Origin: Whalleya microplaca | Lineage: Eukaryota; Ascomycota; Sordariomycetes; Xylariales; Xylariaceae | NCBI GenBank assembly: GCA_022497155.1 | Contig: MU385773.1 | Span: forward strand, 208,488 to 272,487 | DNA: 64,000 bases | Direction of reading: 5' to 3' | Shown: positions 1 through 11,477 of the stretch, one piece after another | Position numbering within the stretch: the stretch's first letter is position 1 | How the letters are laid out: every line of letters starts with the position of its first letter | Notes under the pieces: model-generated | What the model was told of the DNA's origin: nothing | The model's input: the letters and a program-made list of their open reading frames with translations, nothing else | The model's database searches: none | Program-made: the position numbers and the translations under genes

Positions 1-639
1 AGCTGTTCACAGCCTGTAAGGCAGAATAAAATTTGACTTACAAGCCCTTTCAATCTCCCAGCAATATAGTTAAGATAGTCCCTCCAATACACGACCCCTG
101 CAGAGAGATAATGGATGTGCACGTCCATCGGATGAGTAACACCACTTGTTACATTTCTTTTGAAGCTTGCAGCAAAACGTAAGGGAGGATGAATCACGAT
201 CCAGTTCGATTGATCTGTGCTTAGGTTGTACTTTTGGTGAATTGCTGACTGACGACAGGACCATGGATCCTCCAGGGGGCGTCCGTGGCGTTCAAAGTGA
301 CGGATATTATAGCAAAGATCTGCTGTCAATTTATTTTGTTAATATGAGTCCTTTGTGTTTGATAAATGAGAAGATACAGTACTCCATACCTGATAATTTA
401 TAGTTTCGATTGGTTTTGGCATCGACATTATTACACGGGATTTGATCCTGGCCTTGAGTGGAGAACTGGCTGTAGCAACTCATGAAATCTTCATCTTGTG
501 ATGACAATTTGCTTCCAAGGCCCATGACGAGTTTTAGAAAGTGAGGTGTGATATGGTTAAAAATGTATATAGTCAAAAACATTTCGACAGTGATATCTAT
601 TGGACTCCAGGAATTTAGGCGTCCTAAGATGCTATCAGG
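1..639. other. No supported gene
   Basis: Only short overlapping open frames without credible starts, splice sites or recognisable protein motifs are visible here. I see no repeat or RNA gene. It may hold the 3' flank of a gene lying outside the window. Confidence 0.5.
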
Positions 640-1043
640 TTACTTGTCAGTGCACAACGGTAATGACTACTGTATGAAAGGGTTGCTTACAACAATCTCG
701 AAAAAGCAGGTCCTAGTCCTTTCTGTACTGTGGTATTAGTGATTACAAGCAAGAACAGTCCGTAGAAGATCAAGAAACATACATTCAGGGCAGAGTTCAA
801 TCCATCTAGCGATGATACCCACTGCACCACACTTGACTGGCCATCAAGTTTGCTCGCTAGTAAAGGCTGTTTTAGGGGGGGGATTTCAACAATTTCAACC
901 TTGCAGTCACCACTTGAGAGGAAGAGACTGGGCAGTTTTGCTTCAAACTCGACCCAAAAAGGCTCCAGGTTATGAGCATTTGCTACGCGAGTCAAAATAT
1001 TCTCCGCGTTCGAGTTAGAGGCACATGCACGTATGGAGGCCAT
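640..1043 (-). CDS. Possible small two-exon gene or gene remnant, unknown
   Basis: I do not recognise this protein. A frame opens with ATG at 1043 (residues MASIRACASN) and reads for 87 codons to a good GTATGT donor. A candidate acceptor then adds nine codons and a stop, giving complement(join(640..666,783..1043)), about 95 residues with no internal stop. The region reads like coding sequence (mixed polar and hydrophobic residues, balanced codon use), but no domain is evident. The frame stays open upstream of the ATG, so further 5' exons could exist. It may equally be the tail of a decayed gene, given the kinase-gene fragment that follows. Confidence is low. Confidence 0.25.
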
Positions 1044-1546
1044 CTCAAGTCCGCAAGAGGTAATGTATTGCGTTCCCAATTTTGTGGGAGGAAACCCTAG
1101 GGTAGACTTCGTCACTGGCTAGTTATAGTCCAAACCTTAATATATAAAAGTCAAGCAATACGGTGAAGACTATCAGCGATTGTCCTGCAGTACTCATTTC
1201 CCTTTCCTTGGCCAATTGTGCACTCATGTAGGCTAGCAATTATCGAGGATAATGAGCCGCAGCGGAGGAAGGCTGTAGCAATCGGGCAATGACGGAAGAT
1301 GTGACGAGGGCAGTGCTATGGCTGAGTAATGGCATTTAGATTACAGTTGCATGAAAGGGTGGCAACGAGGGGTAAGTTAAATGAATCGATGTGGCGGCGT
1401 GAGAGGTGTCTGGACGCCTTGAATATAAATCTAATTAGGTCGCGGGCGCATCCCACCTCGTTCTGTCCTATTTCTTAACTTTCTGCAAACCAGATCCTCC
1501 CGTCCTTACAGAACTTGTATCAAAGCCCCTCACACCCACATTGAAT

Positions 1547-1743
1547 ATGGACACACCCACGCGTTTAGAAGCAAGGTATGTCTATCAGGACAAGCTAGAC
1601 ACCCTGCTTCAGCAACTATTCGGGAGTAATTATAGCGTACAGGTATGGCTACCAATTTGAGACATAAGCTTGGGGCTGCAGCTAATAGTTTCCAGAACCA
1701 AAGAGGCATTATTGAAATTAAGGCTTCTAGAGAACTCTCAGAG
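1547..1743 (+). pseudogene. Truncated 5' copy of the kinase/pseudokinase gene (two exons only)
   Basis: Two small exons match the first two exons of the minus-strand kinase gene at 2207-5477. Exon 1 (1547-1642, 32 codons) ends in LLQQLFGSNYSVQ, against LLTKTFGSSYSIE there. Exon 2 (1696-1743) is exactly 16 codons, the same length and phase as exon 2 of that gene, and shares a spaced R..E pattern. Both exons keep GTATGG- and GTATTT-type donors and AG acceptors. No counterpart of exon 3 or of the kinase domain follows; the sequence runs straight into AT-rich DNA. This looks like the surviving 5' end of a paralogue, in opposite orientation to the intact gene. It could still give a short transcript. 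Confidence 0.6.
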
Positions 1744-2206
1744 GTATTTAATCCTCACATCCTTACCATTTTAAAAAGCAATAATATTCATGGTATTAAA
1801 CAATATTCGCATTTATAGGAAGAAATTAAATCAGTGACTTGGAGACGATAAATGAACTGGTTATTATAATTCATATGAAATTGTTTTTTCAATAATAGCT
1901 TACTTGGATAATATATATAAAGTTATCTCCCAAATTACCCGTAGTCCTTTTTTTATATATAAAAAAAACCAGCGGCTAGTAAACTGTACATTCTACTATA
2001 GCACATATAAATTACCCTAATGGATGCTCCCCTCAAAGAAACTCTACTGACGAAAGCTTAGGAATCACTGTTCAATTGCTCTCTCTCCCAATTACGTTTA
2101 TGCCCTAGCTTCTTAACTCCTACGCGCAAGCCTCAGAACCATGCTTTTGAAGCTTGCTTTAATACCCTCATCAATAGAAGCCCATGGGGATAATATCGTT
2201 TCGCAA
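1744..2206. other. AT-rich decay zone between gene fragment and kinase gene
   Basis: The sequence is strongly AT-rich from about 1780 to 2010, with runs of A, T and TA, and holds no open frame of note. It lies where the body of the truncated paralogue at 1547-1743 would be expected. It also contains the 3' flank of the minus-strand kinase gene ending at 2207. Confidence 0.5.
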
Positions 2207-5200
2207 TCATTGCGGGCCTCTCCACTCCCTCAAGCGCCTAATGACACATTTCTCGAAATTCGAATGCAGCGTTTTGGGGTCCTGTTGCTCCTCGCCGAAC
2301 GAACTGTCAAGTCCTCCCTGGCCACTCATACATGCCACGACTGCATCATGGTAGGGAGTGCCCATATGCTGCATCAACAGCGGCACACGGGATGCGAGGA
2401 TATCTTTGGACAATTCTTTGGCAGAAAGTTGATCCCAGCTGTTCCTCTTCATGCTCTCCAATGTCTCCCACAAGCCAATCTCAAGGAGCACTAAGCCGAG
2501 ACTGTAGTAGTCATACTCTGGGCGATATCTCCGTTGGTCTATGCGATATTGTGGGTGTTGGTACTCCTTTGTCAAGTCTGGAATGCCTTCCGTGAACGCC
2601 AATGGATCATTTGGGCGGCTATGGTTCAGGCCGATGATGTATGGCTCCTTGATCGTACCAGCAGAAAGACCTTTTGTTGGGAAAAACACAACACTTTCGG
2701 AAGATAAGTTCTTATGTAACCATCCAATAATATGAAATTCCAGGATAGCGGTAGCGAGAGTAATTGCGAGCTGAAACTTGTCTTCCAGTCTAGGCTGCTC
2801 GCACTTTGATTTAAGGGTCTTATAGATCAACTTCTGTAGAGTCGTAGGCTTTGCAGGCTTCGTTTGGTTTTTTACCGAGGATGGGAAACCATAAACCACG
2901 CCAAAACTACGGAGGCTTTCATTGTGGAAAAAACCACGACACGGTAGTGAGCAGAATTCGTCAGGCTTTTCCAAGCTTAGAATATCTGTCAACCGTTTAA
3001 CTCGGAGGAGTAATTCCTGAATGATACTTCTGCTGGAATCGTCTCTTCCATACTTCCGCCATTCCACGAGTACCGGTTCCATGCCCTGGTTGGTCCGAAT
3101 GGAACCAAGCTTATGCTGTCCAAAGTCTTTCTCGGTTTTGATTGACTTTGACTCAATCCGCCTGTCCTCAACCCCTGTCGATTGATGGTCATTGAAAAGT
3201 TGAGTTGCATGGGTCAATGCTATTCTCATCCTGATTGCCTTGTCGTATGGTCCCCCCTCTGTAGTCCTTTGAAGTTGGTCTTGAAGCGTCTGGTCATCAC
3301 TGCTTAGGAGCAAGTTCATGAATTGGATTCTCAGACTCTCCTGCTGATCTCCATCCAGACCGTCAATGAGGTTGTCGACAAAATGGATCAAAATTCTACA
3401 TCCTGCATACCACCGAGTGCTGGTTGTGGAAAGCATCGAGTTGAGGTGCTCGCGCAACGCGAATAAATGCTGCAGGGTCGACTGGAAGTTCTGGCTGGCG
3501 AGTGAGTTGGATGTCTCGGTGGTTCGACTTGGGCCCTTGATATCACCTATAATATGTGCCCAAGCCTGGAAGCGCGTGAACTCGAGCAAGATGTCACTCA
3601 CTTCATCTCGCTTCAAAAGTCTTTCAAAAAGGCCCTCTATATCCTCTGCTATCTTCAACAGAGAAATGATACGTAGCCTCAAAGTGACAGTGTAGGACTT
3701 TGGTCGTTCATTCTCAAGTACAGAGAGCATATCCCGAATCAATTGTATAAGCTGTTTGATGCTTTCGGGTTTCTTGATTAACAGCTCATCTAGCCAATCG
3801 TGTACTTTGATGTTTGGCTTGCCTGAGCCACGATGGAAGTATGAATAGATCGAGGTCCCTGCTGTAGTTACTGCAAACTTCCTCTGGTTTTCAAATTCTT
3901 CGATTCCCTTCGGTCCTGATTCCATCCAGGTAGCCGTTTCTGCAAGTAGACACCCAAATGACCAAACCTCGCCTGATCGGCGGACCATGGTCGTTTGCTC
4001 GCCAGCTAAGTTACCGCTTTCCGGAGGGTCATAATCATCTCCTGCTGGTCTGAACGGGGTTTCGGAGGTCGTCGTTGCATCCTTGAAATGGGATAGTCCA
4101 AAATCGGCAAGAACCAAGGTTCGGCCAGAGATAAGCACATTGCGTGGGCGAAAGTCATGGTGACATCCAATCAAAGCTAGATCAAGTTTGCGATCTGTGA
4201 AGTTGTGGATATGTTCAATTGCAGAGGAAAGTCCTGCCAAAGCAATCAAGATCGACTCATCAGTTGTAAACCGTGTGGTTTGTCGTTCCTCTTGGAAAAG
4301 TTTCTCGAGGGTACCACCATCCGCAAGCGGAAAGACCAGATTGTATTTCTTCTTGTTCTCATTCTCGATATATACGTACGAAGTCAAGAGTTCAAGAATG
4401 TTCGGATGTTTGAGGTGGTTGAGAATTGCCAAATTCTGGTGCTCGAACTTATGGTCAACCTGGTTTAGTTCCTTTCTCACAAGCTATGAAACATTAATAC
4501 TTTGACCCAATGATAGGAGAGACTAATTGGCGATGCTTTAAACTTACCCTTCCAGAAAATCCCTTTCCCTTACCAACATGTTCTTGATCTACTTGAATCT
4601 CGTAGACATTAGCAAAGTGGCCTTTACCAATCCATTTGTCCTCAAGGAATGGCAAAGCCACACGGCCGGGGACAGGATCAGTGAGAGTTCCAAGACAGAA
4701 TTCAGGCGCCAAAAGTTCCCACTGTTTCTGATAGAAATCCTTCGCAATATCTTCATCACCTAAGATTTCACACAGATCCTTCGTTTTTAGCGGCAATTTC
4801 TGGTCTTGGAGCTGAGCCTGTTCGATGAATTTAAGCACAAACTTAACTTTGTCAATCAAAATCAGGATCGCCAAGATCTTGCGTCCATGCTTGAAGATGC
4901 GATCTGCGACCTCATCTCGATGAACCTTTGGAATGTCATTTTGATCTAAGCTATGTCGAATAGCGCGCTTTGACGTCTTAGAGTAGAATAGATGTAAGGG
5001 GATATAGGACCTTTTGTCCACATTGTCTTTACGTAGCCGTTTGAGTATGTCTTTGAGGGGAACAGATGTATCCTAAGAGGATTTGTCAGTCTTGTCGTGG
5101 CACAACTTTTGATTCCGACCGCCATGCAAGCGTGAGGTGCGAACTCTGGCAATAGATAGGGGTGCATCCAGGGGTCTACTGCGGTCTAGCGGCGGTCATG

Positions 5201-5477
5201 GTGGCCAGAAATATAAGTTTGGGCATGTTTCTGTGCTGAGGCATTTGTAAATGGCTATATCTCTCGCTTACCTCTGCGGGATCCCTTGGGAGTGTGACCA
5301 GATATTCTTCTGCTGATTCCTGTGGCTAGCATCAGTACAAGGGTAGACAATATAAGGACAAGGAAGCGATACCTCAATGGAGTATGAAGACCCAAAAGTT
5401 TTGGTGAGAAGGTTATTGAGCTCCTCTCTGGAAACGGAACGGCTGCTCAGACGCTGACTTTCCATTGGGAGATGCAT
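2207..5477 (-). CDS. Large protein with N-terminal kinase domain and C-terminal pseudokinase domain
   Basis: Model complement(join(2207..4483,4548..5072,5272..5319,5373..5477)), 984 residues, all phases consistent. A leader of about 190 residues precedes a protein-kinase fold. Its glycine loop reads IGKGHFANVYE, the catalytic loop is HHDFRPRNVL in place of HRDLKPEN, and ADFGLSHF supplies the DFG. The usual catalytic-loop lysine is arginine. About the last 260 residues form a second, degenerate kinase lobe with HKNLSSESVVFF and IIGLNHSRP (no DFG) and a well-kept YYSLGLVLLEIGLW helix. From memory, this pseudokinase type accompanies HeLo/prion-inhibition and NLR-like fungal proteins. Start: the first ATG at 5477; a second methionine lies four codons on. 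It shares a 594 bp upstream region with the divergent kinase-TPR gene at 6072. Likely a signalling protein; the substrate is unknown. Confidence 0.8.
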
Positions 5478-6071
5478 ACGCTTTCTAGGGACGAATGAGT
5501 GATGGTTTCAAACTATTATATAAAGGATGGAAACACGATAACGGTGGGTAGGTTGGATGGACTTTATATCACGGTTTGGACTAACACAGATTGTAAGAAA
5601 GGGTTGAATGTTATGCTTTAGCGTTATGGTTAGTTATGCTTTGAAATAAAAAGGCATAAACTCTTTTGAAGCCGTGATCAATGCCACATAAACAAGAGCA
5701 AGACTTCCACTCATATAAGGTCATTGGGTAATATGGCAGCATGGCATGATTCGTTTATGCACTCATACGGCTCATATTCGGTATCTTTTCCAGCTCGGCA
5801 GCTCGGTAGATAATGAGATGACATGGCTGGCCACGATAAGGCTGTTGTGATACCCCAAGGCTGGTAACACTGCATACCGGAAACACCATCTGCCGATGTT
5901 GGAGGGCGGGTGAGACAGAATGACTAGAACCTTCTCTTAAGCCGTGCTACGTGATTAAAAAGTCAAAGGGAATTGCCCTCGAGAATCTATAGCAGCATCA
6001 GCACGTGTATTGGTCTTCAGCCAAAAGAGCGCGCGCGAATTGCCTCGTTCCAGCGAACAGGTACTATCATC
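5478..6071. promoter_or_regulatory. Shared upstream region of two divergent kinase genes
   Basis: This 594 bp gap separates the start codons of the minus-strand kinase/pseudokinase gene (5477) and the plus-strand kinase-TPR gene (6072). I see no third gene in it. It must contain both promoters, so co-regulation is possible, but no specific operator was identified. Confidence 0.5.
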
Positions 6072-8553
6072 ATGTTTACTTCCACTGATTCTGACCTGCC
6101 TCCTCCAGGCAGCTTCGTCGCTCGCCGATATTTTTCCAAGATCGTAGAGCCTCGAGCTCATGCAAGCAGATCTAGGTATGATTTAATTTCAGTTTTGTCG
6201 GCCGCACAGGGCGTCAAGACCGATCTACTTCCCATTACATGGCAAGCAGCGCGGGCAGCAATTGGGAAAGGCGGGACTGCGCAAATCAATCAGAGGCTGC
6301 TGAACCTGCAAATGAGCTTTGCTTTCAAATGCGTCAAGGACGAGGAAAAGGAGACCAAGAACGAAAGCGACATTCTCGAGCAAGTTATAAGCGAGATCTT
6401 GATACTTGGCAGTACTGACATCCAGCAACACCCAAACATTGTCAAGCTTGAAGGTGTGTGCTGGGATATTGGTGCGGATCGCAAGGTCTGGCCGGCTCTA
6501 GTCTTCGAGAAATCGCATTACGGAAATTTAGAGGAGTTCGCAAGGCTTTCACCCGGCCGAGAACTGCAAAGGCAAGATCGCGTGAAACTGTGCGTGGACA
6601 TTGCAACTGCTGTTTCTGACATGCATTCTCATGGTACTTTGCATCAATCTCTCAAAACATCCATGAACAAAATGTTAATAAACGGCAGGTATCATCCATG
6701 GAGATATCAAGCCTCTGAACGTCCTTGTCTTCAGGACAGCTGACAATGCATATACTGCAAGGGTCACAGATTTTGGATACTCGAGAAGATTTGCTTCGGA
6801 GGATTCACAGTTCACCCTACCAACGTCGTGGCCTTGGTCAGCCCCAGAGCATGATCGCAGTCAGCGAAAATTTAATAAATGCCAAGCCAGGAAAACCGAT
6901 ATTTTCTCCCTGGGCATGCTTTTTCTTTGGTTTCTATTCCGAGACTTTCTGTCTGGTGAAACAGCCTTACCTAGCACAAGCGATTGGGCACAGGAGTTTA
7001 TTGTAGCTTCTGATAACGCGCAACTAGTAGAGTTCGCCTCACTCGACAATCTCAAATATGCCGGAAAGCTTTCTGTTCTTTCTCGACAACTTATTGAAGC
7101 CGATGAGTCCTTCGAAGGTTATAAAAAGTCCGAGCTGGGTGAGCTGTTGAGGTTGTCTTTACAGAACGATCCAGAGACAAGGGATACGAATATTGGAGGG
7201 CTGCTTGATAGGCTAGCACCGGATCGGTAGGTTTCAACGCGTCTTGCTTTGACAATTGTTGACGGGAGTGGAAGTTATCGACAACCCAATAAGCGATTTG
7301 AAAGTACCAGCCGCGAACCAGAATATCCTCAATTCAGCGTATGTCTCACAATCAATCGGAGAACTCATGCTAATCCTATAAAGATATCTGCTTCAATCGG
7401 TCAACTATATCGTGCGGATTATCGTCTACGGTCGTATGTTGTTGATTGCTTCCAAAACAGGCTCCAAGGACCTGACTTGTATGGCATTTCTGGAAGCTCT
7501 AAGGAGAATACCGTCCAACAAATATATTTGTGTGCTGAAGTCGGGTTTGGTGGTGCAGAGGTCGACAGCCTGTTTCAAATCGACCAGGAACAGAACAGAA
7601 AAATGCAAGCATATATCGAGGATACTCTGCGTCAATGGAAAAATATAAGGCCAAAGCCTTTCAAGGAATCTATATCAAGAGAGCAGGTACAGAGAGGTTC
7701 CTTCCCAAGATTGGACTCCGGGGATCATTACCGTGTTCAGGATTGCTTAGAGGAGGCGATCACCAAAATCCAAGAAGAGGCGAGAAGGCTCGAACAGAGA
7801 CTAGGGAGTGACAATATCATGATCTATACCATCAAAACAGCCTTGGCCAGCATGTTCAGAGCTCAATCTCGCATGAACGAGGCGGAGAGATGGGCCCAGC
7901 AGGCACTTGAAACGAGCGAGGCCATACACGGAGAAGGACATGAAAACTCGCTCATAACCATGGGCAACCTTGCTACCATTTTCCAGGCGCAGAATAAGCT
8001 TACAGAAGCCGAAAAGCTACTGAAAAAGCAGATGGTCATGGAGAATGAGTTGTTCGGGAAAGATGATATTGACCTTCTTGGCACCATTGCTAACCTGGGC
8101 TTAGTATATCGAGACCAGCAGAGGCTTGATGACGCTGAAGGTATATTGCACTCGGTAATGCAGCGAAGGATCAGAGTACAAGGGAAGGAACACGAGGATT
8201 CGTTGACAGCGATCATGAATCTGGCCTCTACTTACACCCTTCTGGACAAACTAGACAAAGCCGAAAGGTTAGAACGCTATGTTTTCGCCACGCGGCAACG
8301 CGTCCTAGGTGTTGACCATCCGGATACGCTTACCGTTGCGAATAACCTTCTGGTGACGTACATATATCAGTCAAAGTGGCCTCAGGCAGTAGAACTGGGC
8401 AAACATGTTCTACAAGCCAAACGACGTGTCTTTGGACACCAGGATCCTTCCACCCTACAAACCATGTCATATCTATCCCAGGCCTGTGATCATGTCCGGT
8501 CACCTGACCTTATGAGCCATACGCCCCTTGAAGCTGAAGGGACTATGTCGTGA
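6072..8553 (+). CDS. Protein kinase with C-terminal kinesin-light-chain-type TPR repeats
   Basis: Model join(6072..6633,6689..7226,7275..8553), 792 residues, or 777 if a further in-frame 45 bp intron (7339-7383, GTATGT donor) is removed. The 6634-6688 intron splits the catalytic loop, which splices to HSHGIIHGDIKPLNVLV; VTDFGYS (DFG) follows. The loop is HGD, not HRD, so this is a non-RD kinase. After the kinase come a short LYRADYRLRSYV linker and at least four tetratricopeptide repeats of about 42 residues, with the AERWAQQALE and LGVDHPDTLTVANNL signatures of kinesin-light-chain/NPHP3-type TPRs. Kinase-TPR fusions are an expanded, strain-variable family in filamentous fungi. The role is inferred to be signalling or scaffolding, possibly in biotic recognition; partner unknown. 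The exon 2/3 junction is the least certain part. Confidence 0.8.
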
Positions 8554-8885
8554 GCTAAGCACCAATGTATTAATCATTGATATTAGTCATTTAAGGCTTA
8601 ATATATGGTTCATACGTATATTGTTGCGCCGCTATAAGGTTTATTAAATATAATAGGACCTGTGGCTTATAATTAAGTTTATAACATTTCTATAAATAAA
8701 AAAGCAAATAATTATTAATAAGTAAGAGGTGATACGGTATAATAAAACCATAACCCGCGACCCGCGTAGTTCCACGGAGGTTATCTGCTAATAGATAAAT
8801 ATACTTGTAGCCCAAAATATTAAAACCATATCTCGGTTTTCATCTCTTGGTTACTGTTAGGTCACCTGACCACCTGTTAGGTGAC
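8554..8885. other. AT-rich 3' flank
   Basis: Roughly 8560-8760 is AT-rich with many TA steps and no open frame, and probably holds the 3' UTR of the kinase-TPR gene. It leads directly into the direct-repeat pair that follows. Confidence 0.4.
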
Positions 8886-9178
8886 AGATAAGCCAATAAA
8901 GCGAATAACTATATAGCGCTATCAGGAATCGAACCTAACTTGCTTTATTACTGTACTGCAGCTCGTCTATCCCTTTAGTGGTACGCTCACGTACCTCTCT
9001 ACGTTCCCTTGGCAGCGGGAAACTCCTTAATAGTGGAACCAGAGGTAAGATAGAACCCTACATTACCAGTATGCAACGCGAGCTACCAGGGATACCTGAC
9101 AGCGTTACCAAATGAGCCAACAAAGCGAATAACTATATAACGCTGTCAGGAATCGAACCTAACTCGCTTTGTTACTCA
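8886..9178. repeat. Pair of ~65 bp direct repeats, each with a tRNA-type B-box on the minus strand
   Basis: Two imperfect copies, about 8888-8955 and 9112-9178, share a core GCGAATAACTATATA, then CAGGAATCGAACCTAACT and a CGCTTTGTTACT-like tail. A second shared word, GACCRCCTGTTAGGTG, occurs near 8869 and 9189. Read on the minus strand, both copies contain GGTTCGATTCC, a perfect match to the RNA polymerase III B-box consensus GGTTCGANNCC, able to fold as a T-arm. No complete tRNA cloverleaf could be built. It may be a tRNA-derived SINE remnant or a duplicated tRNA 3' half. Confidence 0.55.
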
Positions 9179-9411
9179 CTGTAGCTGTGACCGCCTGTTA
9201 GGTGCCCCACTTCAATCCCACGGGAATTGAGGTCTCCTCCCTCACCCTCCTCTAGCTTAGGTCTCCATCTCACACACATACACACATACTGCAAATAGCT
9301 TCGTTTAAAGGAATATATGCCTTTTAGCCACTCGTCTATACACGCAGCCTGAAGCTCCGTATATCGTGTCCGTTGTCTCATTATAGTTACAACTTCACCC
9401 TGAACTCTACG

Positions 9412-10673
9412 ATGTCAAGTGATCAACTTATGTCGTCCGAGCAGCTCCGACTCCCAGAATCACTGGAAGAGGTTACAGCCCCATGGATCTCTAGTATATT
9501 AGGCCAGGAGATCAAAGCTATTGAGCTCACTAAGGCCATCCTCAATGCCAGTGCCAGCAAGCTGTTCATTACGTTGACCTACGATGATGAGAATGCTGGT
9601 TCTGCGGCCCAGAACGCCACGTCAGTATGTATTCTAGAGCTGTCCTTTCCCCTCTCTATCTGCCTTCAATGACGTCTGCTATTCTACAATATCTTCGAAT
9701 TTAAAACTTACCGGATAGTGGCTTATTATTCTAGAAACGGTGTGACCAGTTATGGCTAACACCAAATTGCGTATAGACAAGGCCAACCACAATCTGCGTC
9801 AAAGGAGGATTCAACCCAGTTTTCATTGAGAGATATACCGATATCCTCATTGGTTTATACAAACGCGAGGCAGACTTCTTCAACCGAGTCGCCCCGAGTC
9901 TCATCCACATCGATCTCCCGAGATCGTATTGGGCTGGTAATAACAGTACTCAAGGCATTGTTATCATGGATGACTTAGAGGCCCTTGGAGCAACCTTCGG
10001 AGAACCCGTGAATGCATGGCCAGTTGAACGTGTCATGGCCGGCGTCGAGCAGCTTGCTGGGCTGCATGCTGGAACCTGGGGTGCGCAGCACTCCGAATAC
10101 CCGTTCGCCGACCCTCAGTTCTACGACCAAATCATGATGAATCTCTGCTCTAGATGGGATGCCCTCATCCATGCAGAACATCGGCCGCCGCTTCCTGATA
10201 TTGTGAAGGATGAGAAGCGGATAACGGCTGCCCTCAGGAAACATTTCGCTTCGAGAAACCCCAGGTTCTAATGTGTAATACACGGCGACTCTCACATCGG
10301 CAACACTTATCTCATCCAAGGAAACCCAAGGTTCCTCGACTGGCAGACTATTCAGGTCAGCTCTGCATTCCATGATGTGGCATACTTCATCTCGGGTAGC
10401 CTGACCGTTGAGGACAGAAGGGCACACGAAATGCGTATCCTGGAACATTACCTTGATGCGCTATCGAGATTCGGCGGCCCATCCCTTTCTGGTCAGGATG
10501 AAGAGGTTACAATAGAGTACCGCAAATCAATGCTAGCAGGTTACAACTGGATCCTAGCCCCTTACGAATTGCAGAATGAGGGACTCGTTCGCACTATGTG
10601 TGAACGACATGCTACAGCCCTGGTCGACCATAAGACAGTCGAGCTACTAGAATCACTTCCTCAGGTGGAGTGA
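9412..10673 (+). pseudogene. Aminoglycoside-phosphotransferase/choline-kinase-like gene with an in-frame stop
   Basis: Model join(9412..9624,9777..10673), 369 codons. The product would be a small-molecule kinase of the APH/ecdysteroid-kinase-like family. Brenner's motif is present as HGDSHIGNTY, followed by FLDWQTI, whose Asp would bind metal. An in-frame TAA at 10269-10271 (codon 236) sits four codons before HGD and would remove the catalytic loop. The frame is otherwise open on both sides and no frameshift is seen. Splicing around the stop would delete the catalytic motif. The simplest reading is one CAA-to-TAA change, a CpA-to-TpA transition of the kind RIP produces. The substrate is unknown. 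Readthrough or an assembly error cannot be excluded. Confidence 0.8.
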
Positions 10674-11477
10674 TGCCTCACAAGAGAACGAGGATATTGC
10701 GAGAGAACTTTCATAGTAATCAACCAGAGATTGCTTCCGTTCACTGTCCAAAGTAGCATGCCCTGTGAAGTAATACATGCGATCCATCTTTATTAAGCAG
10801 GATCTACATATCTATTCAATAACGCTACCATATCAGGGGAGATGAAGCTACAAGCTTCCGTTAGGAGGTAGATTGAAGCAGTGGACGTGCTGATTTCTCA
10901 AACGAAGGGGGTCACGCTGGGAAGGTACCGCCCATATTAATAGTGAGTATATCTCACACATCTTCATCAATAACATCACAGCGTAGAGTCTCACGTGTGT
11001 CTCCTGAGTTTCCTCTATAAAATAACAGGTTGAAGGTACTTCCAACTTCTAAAGAGTGGCATGACCATTGTATTCACAGCCCAGCGTAGCATATGTCGTC
11101 ATATCAAAATTTCTATTTGTCTTTTAAATATGATATCGTCAACCGGCGCGTAATTTATCATGCAATACTACATGACTAGCGTATAGGGCGATTAATACTT
11201 CAACCATCGGCTGTCTACGGGATTAGGCGAGTTAAGCGGAGAATTCGGCCGGTATATTTACGACCGATACCAGGGTCCTATCCGGCGGCTTCATCAATGC
11301 GGAGTTCAGTATCCGAACTGGCCCATACCCGAGGAAACTGATTGCTACAGCCGGGAACATATTTCTCGAGCATATTCGATAATATTTATTGCGTCTCGCC
11401 TAGGAACTCTTTGAAATGTGAACGAGAACGTTGCATGTACAATCTCACTACAAGACCCATTCCGGGAACCATCGAAA
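10674..11477. other. Intergenic, no supported gene
   Basis: It holds the 3' flank of the phosphotransferase-like pseudogene and the upstream region of the amidase gene. No credible exon, RNA gene or repeat was seen. The last 250 bp are more GC-rich and probably contain the amidase promoter and leader. Confidence 0.45.

Noticed and set aside
8886..9178. Complete tRNA genes
   Set aside because: Only the T-arm/B-box part is recognisable; no acceptor stem or anticodon arm pairs properly.
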